Part shown: piece by piece, positions 7,770 to 9,935 of the stretch
How positions within the stretch are numbered: the stretch's first letter is position 1
Layout of the letters: each line of letters starts with the position of its first letter
Source of the DNA: an uncultured Eubacteriales bacterium
GTDB taxonomy: Bacteria; Bacillota; Clostridia; Christensenellales; Aristaeellaceae
DNA: 9,935 bases
Reading direction: 5' to 3'
NCBI GenBank assembly: GCA_900553265.1
Contig: USDD01000090.1
Location: 1-9,935, forward strand
Notes under the pieces: generated by a model
The model's input: only the letters and a program-made list of their open reading frames with translations
Database searches by the model: none
Told to the model about the DNA's origin: nothing
Made by a program: the position numbers and the translations under genes

Positions 7770-8648
7770 TCAGTTTTCCTCCGCCGGCGCTTCCGGCAAG
7801 GCTTCCGGCTGCGCGTCCACGGGAATGTCCGGCCAGGGCATGGCGTCCCGACGACCCGTGAGCTCCAGATAGAAGGCCGTCTCGGCGGCGTTGCGATAGG
7901 GTGCGAGCCAGAGATTGCCGATGCCCATCGTCAGCGTGGAGAGGATGCCCCAGCCGATGAAGCTCAGCTGCAGGCAGAAGAGCCGCCATTTGTTGCCCCG
8001 CATCAGCGCCTTGGACTGGGAAATCGCCTCCATCACGCCCATTTCGGGATGCTCCGCCATGAGATACGGCGCGAGGGCGTAGCGATAGGCCGCGACGATT
8101 CCCGGAATGACGAACAGCAGCGACCACAGTCCCGTCAGGATGCCCGTCATCAGCCGAAGCCCCAGCGCCCGGCCAAAGATGGACATGCGGGAAAAGAGCG
8201 TCAGGAAGGCGGGCGGGTTTTCCCGGGTGAGCAGATCGAGATTGTAGCGAATCAGCCCCAGCCGGATTCCGCCGCCGATCACAAAAAGAACCACTCCGGC
8301 GATGGCGAGAAGAATCATAACGGTCGTTCCCGCGTCGGACGCAAGGAAATTGCTCAGAGCCATCAGGATTCTCTGAACGGCGCGGGGCAGCACGGAGGGG
8401 AGTATCGGTTCAGTGGGGATGACATAGCCGTCGGGTGTGACATACTCGTCGAGCATGTCATACTCGTCGGGCGTAAAATAGTCGGAGTTCTCCGGAATCT
8501 TCAGATTCACGCGCACGCCCGAATCAGCGGCGGAAAACGAGACCGTCGAGCCCAGAATACTCGCGACCAGCGTGACGGCGATGGTCAGTCCCCAGAAGCC
8601 CCTCAGCGCCCGGCGGGCGACGGAGCGGAAATGGCGCGACTCGTACAT
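7770..8648 (-). CDS. DUF975 family integral membrane protein
   Basis: 292 aa. Membrane segments at about 18-38, 107-131, 161-186 and 223-250. The family's hallmarks are present: FSRMSIFGRALGLRLM (152-167), LWSLLFVIPGIVAAYRYALA (174-193), PEMGVMEAISQSKALMRGNK (201-220), WRLFCLQLSFIGW (221-233) and LWLAPYRNAAETAFY (246-260). Biochemical role is unknown for the family. Between segments 1 and 2 is an acidic, tyrosine-rich loop (54-80: YFTPDEYDMLDEYVTPDGYV) with a short degenerate repeat; the tail is Pro/Glu-rich (PEALPEAPAEEN). I chose ATG at 8646-8648 because AAGGAGG precedes it at good distance; an open frame extends upstream to 8720 but has no ribosome site and overlaps the promoter. Single-gene transcript. 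Confidence 0.85.
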   Translation of the reverse strand: MYESRHFRSVARRALRGFWGLTIAVTLVASILGSTVSFSAADSGVRVNLKIPENSDYFTPDEYDMLDEYVTPDGYVIPTEPILPSVLPRAVQRILMALSNFLASDAGTTVMILLAIAGVVLFVIGGGIRLGLIRYNLDLLTRENPPAFLTLFSRMSIFGRALGLRLMTGILTGLWSLLFVIPGIVAAYRYALAPYLMAEHPEMGVMEAISQSKALMRGNKWRLFCLQLSFIGWGILSTLTMGIGNLWLAPYRNAAETAFYLELTGRRDAMPWPDIPVDAQPEALPEAPAEEN

Positions 8649-8708
8649 GGAAATCCTCCTTACGCAGCGGCGATTCTTCTGCAAAGAGCGCAGAGAGTTC
8701 ACGCCCTC

Positions 8709-8714
8709 AGTATA
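8709..8714 (-). promoter_or_regulatory. Extended -10 promoter of the DUF975 gene
   Basis: Minus strand TGCTATACT: an extended -10 (TG at 8716-8717, TATACT at 8709-8714). The -35 position at 17-base spacing is TTCCTC-like and weak, as is common with extended -10 promoters. The leader would be about 55 bases. Confidence 0.6.
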
Positions 8715-8788
8715 GCACACGCGCGCCGCCGGAGGAAGCCCCTTCGGAGAAAAAATTTCGACAAAAGCCGCGCCTTATCCTCCAAACA

Positions 8789-8827
8789 GAGCGCCCGCGC
8801 AGGGAAGATTCTCCGATGCGGGCGCTC
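8789..8827 (-). terminator. Probable terminator after the CMD-family gene
   Basis: GAGCGCCCGC (8789-8798) pairs perfectly with GCGGGCGCTC (8818-8827), 10 bp, around a 19-base loop that may fold further. It begins 3 bases past the stop codon of the CMD-family gene. The following minus-strand sequence is TCTGTTTGG, a poor U tract, so termination may be incomplete. Confidence 0.55.
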
Positions 8828-8829
8828 GC

Positions 8830-9165
8830 TTATTCCTCGTCCTTCCAGCCCTCTCTGGTCAGGCGGAACGCCGCCCATGCCTTGGGCCATCCGGCGTAGA
8901 AGGCCGCACGGGGCAGGATCTCGGCGATTTCCTCCTTGGTCACGCCGTTCTTCTTCGCGCTCTCCAGATGGTACCGGAAGGACGAATCCGCCAGTCCCTG
9001 CGCCATCAGCGCCGTCACCGTCACGATGGAGCGGTCGCGCAGGGAGAGCCTGTCCTCCCGGCTCCAGACCTGTCCAAAGAGCACATCGTCGTTCAGCTCC
9101 GCGAATTTCGGGGCGAGTATCCGGATTCGAGCAGGTTCACAAACGCTCTTTTCACGAATTCGCAC
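8830..9165 (-). CDS. Carboxymuconolactone decarboxylase-family protein with a replaced N-terminus (probably a gene remnant)
   Basis: 111 codons in the longest reading. From residue 18 (APKFAELNDDVLFGQVWSRE, then DRSIVTVTALMAQGLADSSF, AAFYAGWPKAWAAF) it matches a well-known CMD/AhpD-like subfamily of Bacillota. This subfamily lacks the CxxC redox pair of AhpD, and its reaction is unknown. Relatives start with a TAGRxxLGEF-like stretch; here that is absent and residues 1-17 are encoded by the tail of the upstream nuclease remnant read in another frame. The only start is GTG at 9163-9165 and it has no convincing ribosome site. No promoter is visible. The body has no stops or frameshifts, so loss of the 5' end may be recent. 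It may be untranslated; a chimeric protein is possible. Confidence 0.65.
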   Translation of the reverse strand: MRIREKSVCEPARIRILAPKFAELNDDVLFGQVWSREDRLSLRDRSIVTVTALMAQGLADSSFRYHLESAKKNGVTKEEIAEILPRAAFYAGWPKAWAAFRLTREGWKDEE

Positions 9166-9742
9166 GGCCCGAGAGACGCATCCGGAAGCGGCGGCTTTTC
9201 CGGCACAGCTTCAGAGAAGACGGCCGCCGGCTCCGGGAGAATCGAAGGAGCGGGCGCGATTTTCTTCTTTTCCGTCTGATTTCCAAAGACTCGAACGCCG
9301 ATTAAGTCCAGAAGAATCACGGCTTCGTCGAGATACTGATCCAATTCGTTCTGACGGAATTCATCCACCTTCCGGCGATTCCCTCCGTTCTGGTTGTCGG
9401 GGGTCGAAGTTTTTGCGGCGACTGCGAGCCGAAAAAGTTCGGCTTCGAGATAGTCGATGTCGAAGTCATTGAGGCTGTCGTCATAAGGACGGCCTGCGTC
9501 CACCCCACCTTGTCGGCCAGATGCCGTCTGATGCGGCGCGCCAAATCAACGGCCTGCCCATCGCAAACCTGTTTGGAGGACAGCAGAAGATACACGCCGT
9601 ATTTCTTGCAGTCCGTGCAAGAGATAAGTTTGTTAATTGATTCTCTGACACCGAAAAACGATGGCGGGACAAGGGTGCCCGCTTTGGAATTGTTAAATCC
9701 GAATCGAACAATTTGCGCGCTTGACTTTTCCGAAAGAATCCA
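9093..9742 (-). pseudogene. GIY-YIG nuclease-family gene, frameshifted and degenerate
   Basis: Two overlapping reading frames together form one family-like protein. Frame 1 (9742 down to about 9480) encodes VPPSFFGVRESINKLIS, CKKYGVYLLLSSKQVCDGQA, then DLARRIRRHLADKVGWTQAV. Frame 2 (about 9484 down to 9093) continues DDSLNDFDIDYLEAELFRLA, a TPDN stretch, and DQYLDEAVILLDLIGVRVFG. This order (GVY, DLARRIRRHL, WTxAV, YLEAEL, TP, then a helical end with VF) is that of stand-alone GIY-YIG proteins. The join near 9475-9485 fits loss of one base (or 1+3n). The second motif, normally YIG, reads CDG. No start codon is found after the TAG at 9743-9745, so the 5' end is also lost. The tail after VRVFG runs into the CMD remnant. 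Intact relatives are of unknown function; family call by eye. Confidence 0.7.
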
Positions 9743-9749
9743 CTATAAT
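9721..9749 (+). promoter_or_regulatory. Consensus promoter of the tRNA-Ser gene
   Basis: TTGACT (9721-9726), 17-base spacer, TATAAT (9744-9749). Ten or eleven of twelve consensus bases match. Transcription would start at about 9756, leaving a leader of about 40 bases before the tRNA. The promoter overlaps the 5' part of the opposite-strand nuclease remnant. Confidence 0.88.
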
Positions 9750-9796
9750 ATAAAAGAATTTGGTGTGCAGCCGCAAACCGATTTCTTCAAAAACGT

Positions 9797-9887
9797 GGAA
9801 GCGTATCGAAGTGGTCATAACGGCCTCGACTCGAAATCGAGTGATCCAGAGATGGGTCCGTGGGTTCGAATCCCACCGCTTCCGCCA
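9797..9887 (+). tRNA. tRNA-Ser (anticodon CGA), CCA encoded
   Basis: Acceptor stem GGAAGCG (9797-9803) pairs with CGCTTCC (9877-9883), then discriminator G and encoded CCA (9885-9887). Anticodon stem CTCGA/TCGAG (9825-9829 and 9837-9841) encloses the 7-base loop CTCGAAA, with anticodon CGA at 9832-9834, reading UCG serine codons. A long variable arm (class II, as expected for Ser) precedes the T arm, GTGGG-TTCGAAT-CCCAC. The length of 91 bases fits. UCG codons are expected to be common in a GC-rich genome. Confidence 0.97.
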
Positions 9888-9891
9888 TATT

Positions 9892-9931
9892 AAGTACCAG
9901 CTTTTGATACAAAGGCTGGTACTTTTCTTTT
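9892..9931 (+). terminator. Intrinsic terminator of tRNA-Ser
   Basis: Stem AAGTACCAGCTTTT (9892-9905) with AAAGGCTGGTACTT (9911-9924), loop GATAC, one G-U pair, followed by a T-rich tail (TTTTCTTTT, 9923-9931). It begins 4 bases after the CCA end, so the tRNA is transcribed alone. Confidence 0.92.
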
Positions 9932-9935
9932 ACCC

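Noticed and set aside
8649..8720. An N-terminal extension of the DUF975 protein to 316 residues.
   Set aside because: The extension has no ribosome site, overlaps the predicted -10 region and has no similarity to the family, while ATG 8648 follows AAGGAGG.
9860..9887. The 3' end of tRNA-Ser as an attachment site for an integrated element to the left.
   Set aside because: No direct repeat of the tRNA 3' end and no integrase gene is visible in the window.

Overview
The window looks like a piece of chromosome from a high-GC member of the Bacillota, most likely class Clostridia. The reasons are strong AGGAGG-type ribosome sites before most genes, a lipobox-like signal on the solute-binding protein, an OppBCDF set with Clostridia-like sequences, a DUF975 membrane protein, and an IS1182-type transposase. 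The genus cannot be named from the sequence.

Left edge to 6.2 kb (minus strand). A five-gene peptide-uptake operon reads right to left from a textbook sigma-A promoter at 6170-6198: oppB and oppC (permeases), oppD and oppF (ATPases), and last an OppA-type peptide-binding protein. The genes are tightly packed: 15 and 7 bases lie between B/C and C/D, D and F overlap at GTGA, and 57 bases precede the binding protein. The binding protein is the main surprise. The segment that should form the C-terminal end of an SBP_bac_5 protein sits at the N-terminus, directly after the signal peptide, and the protein stops where that segment would normally begin. This is a natural circular permutation. Downstream of it is a cluster of four stem-loops, two of them copies of one palindromic element, and then the 5' end of an IS1182-type transposase that runs off the window.

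6.2-7.76 kb. An A/T-rich divergent intergenic region carries several dyads and a 13-base inverted repeat. On the plus strand follows a two-gene unit overlapping at ATGA: a small polytopic membrane protein starting at TTG, and a stand-alone HD-type (p)ppGpp hydrolase resembling MESH1. A strong two-way terminator closes the unit.

7.77-8.72 kb. A DUF975 integral membrane protein on the minus strand has its own extended -10 promoter and faces the alarmone hydrolase gene.

8.79-9.74 kb (minus strand). This is a decayed stretch. A carboxymuconolactone decarboxylase-family gene has lost its usual N-terminus and abuts the 3' remnant of a GIY-YIG nuclease gene, which is frameshifted and has lost its YIG motif. 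An ancestral deletion probably joined two genes.

Right edge. A tRNA-Ser(CGA) gene with encoded CCA is on the plus strand, with a consensus promoter embedded in the 5' part of the nuclease remnant and a strong terminator just before the window ends.
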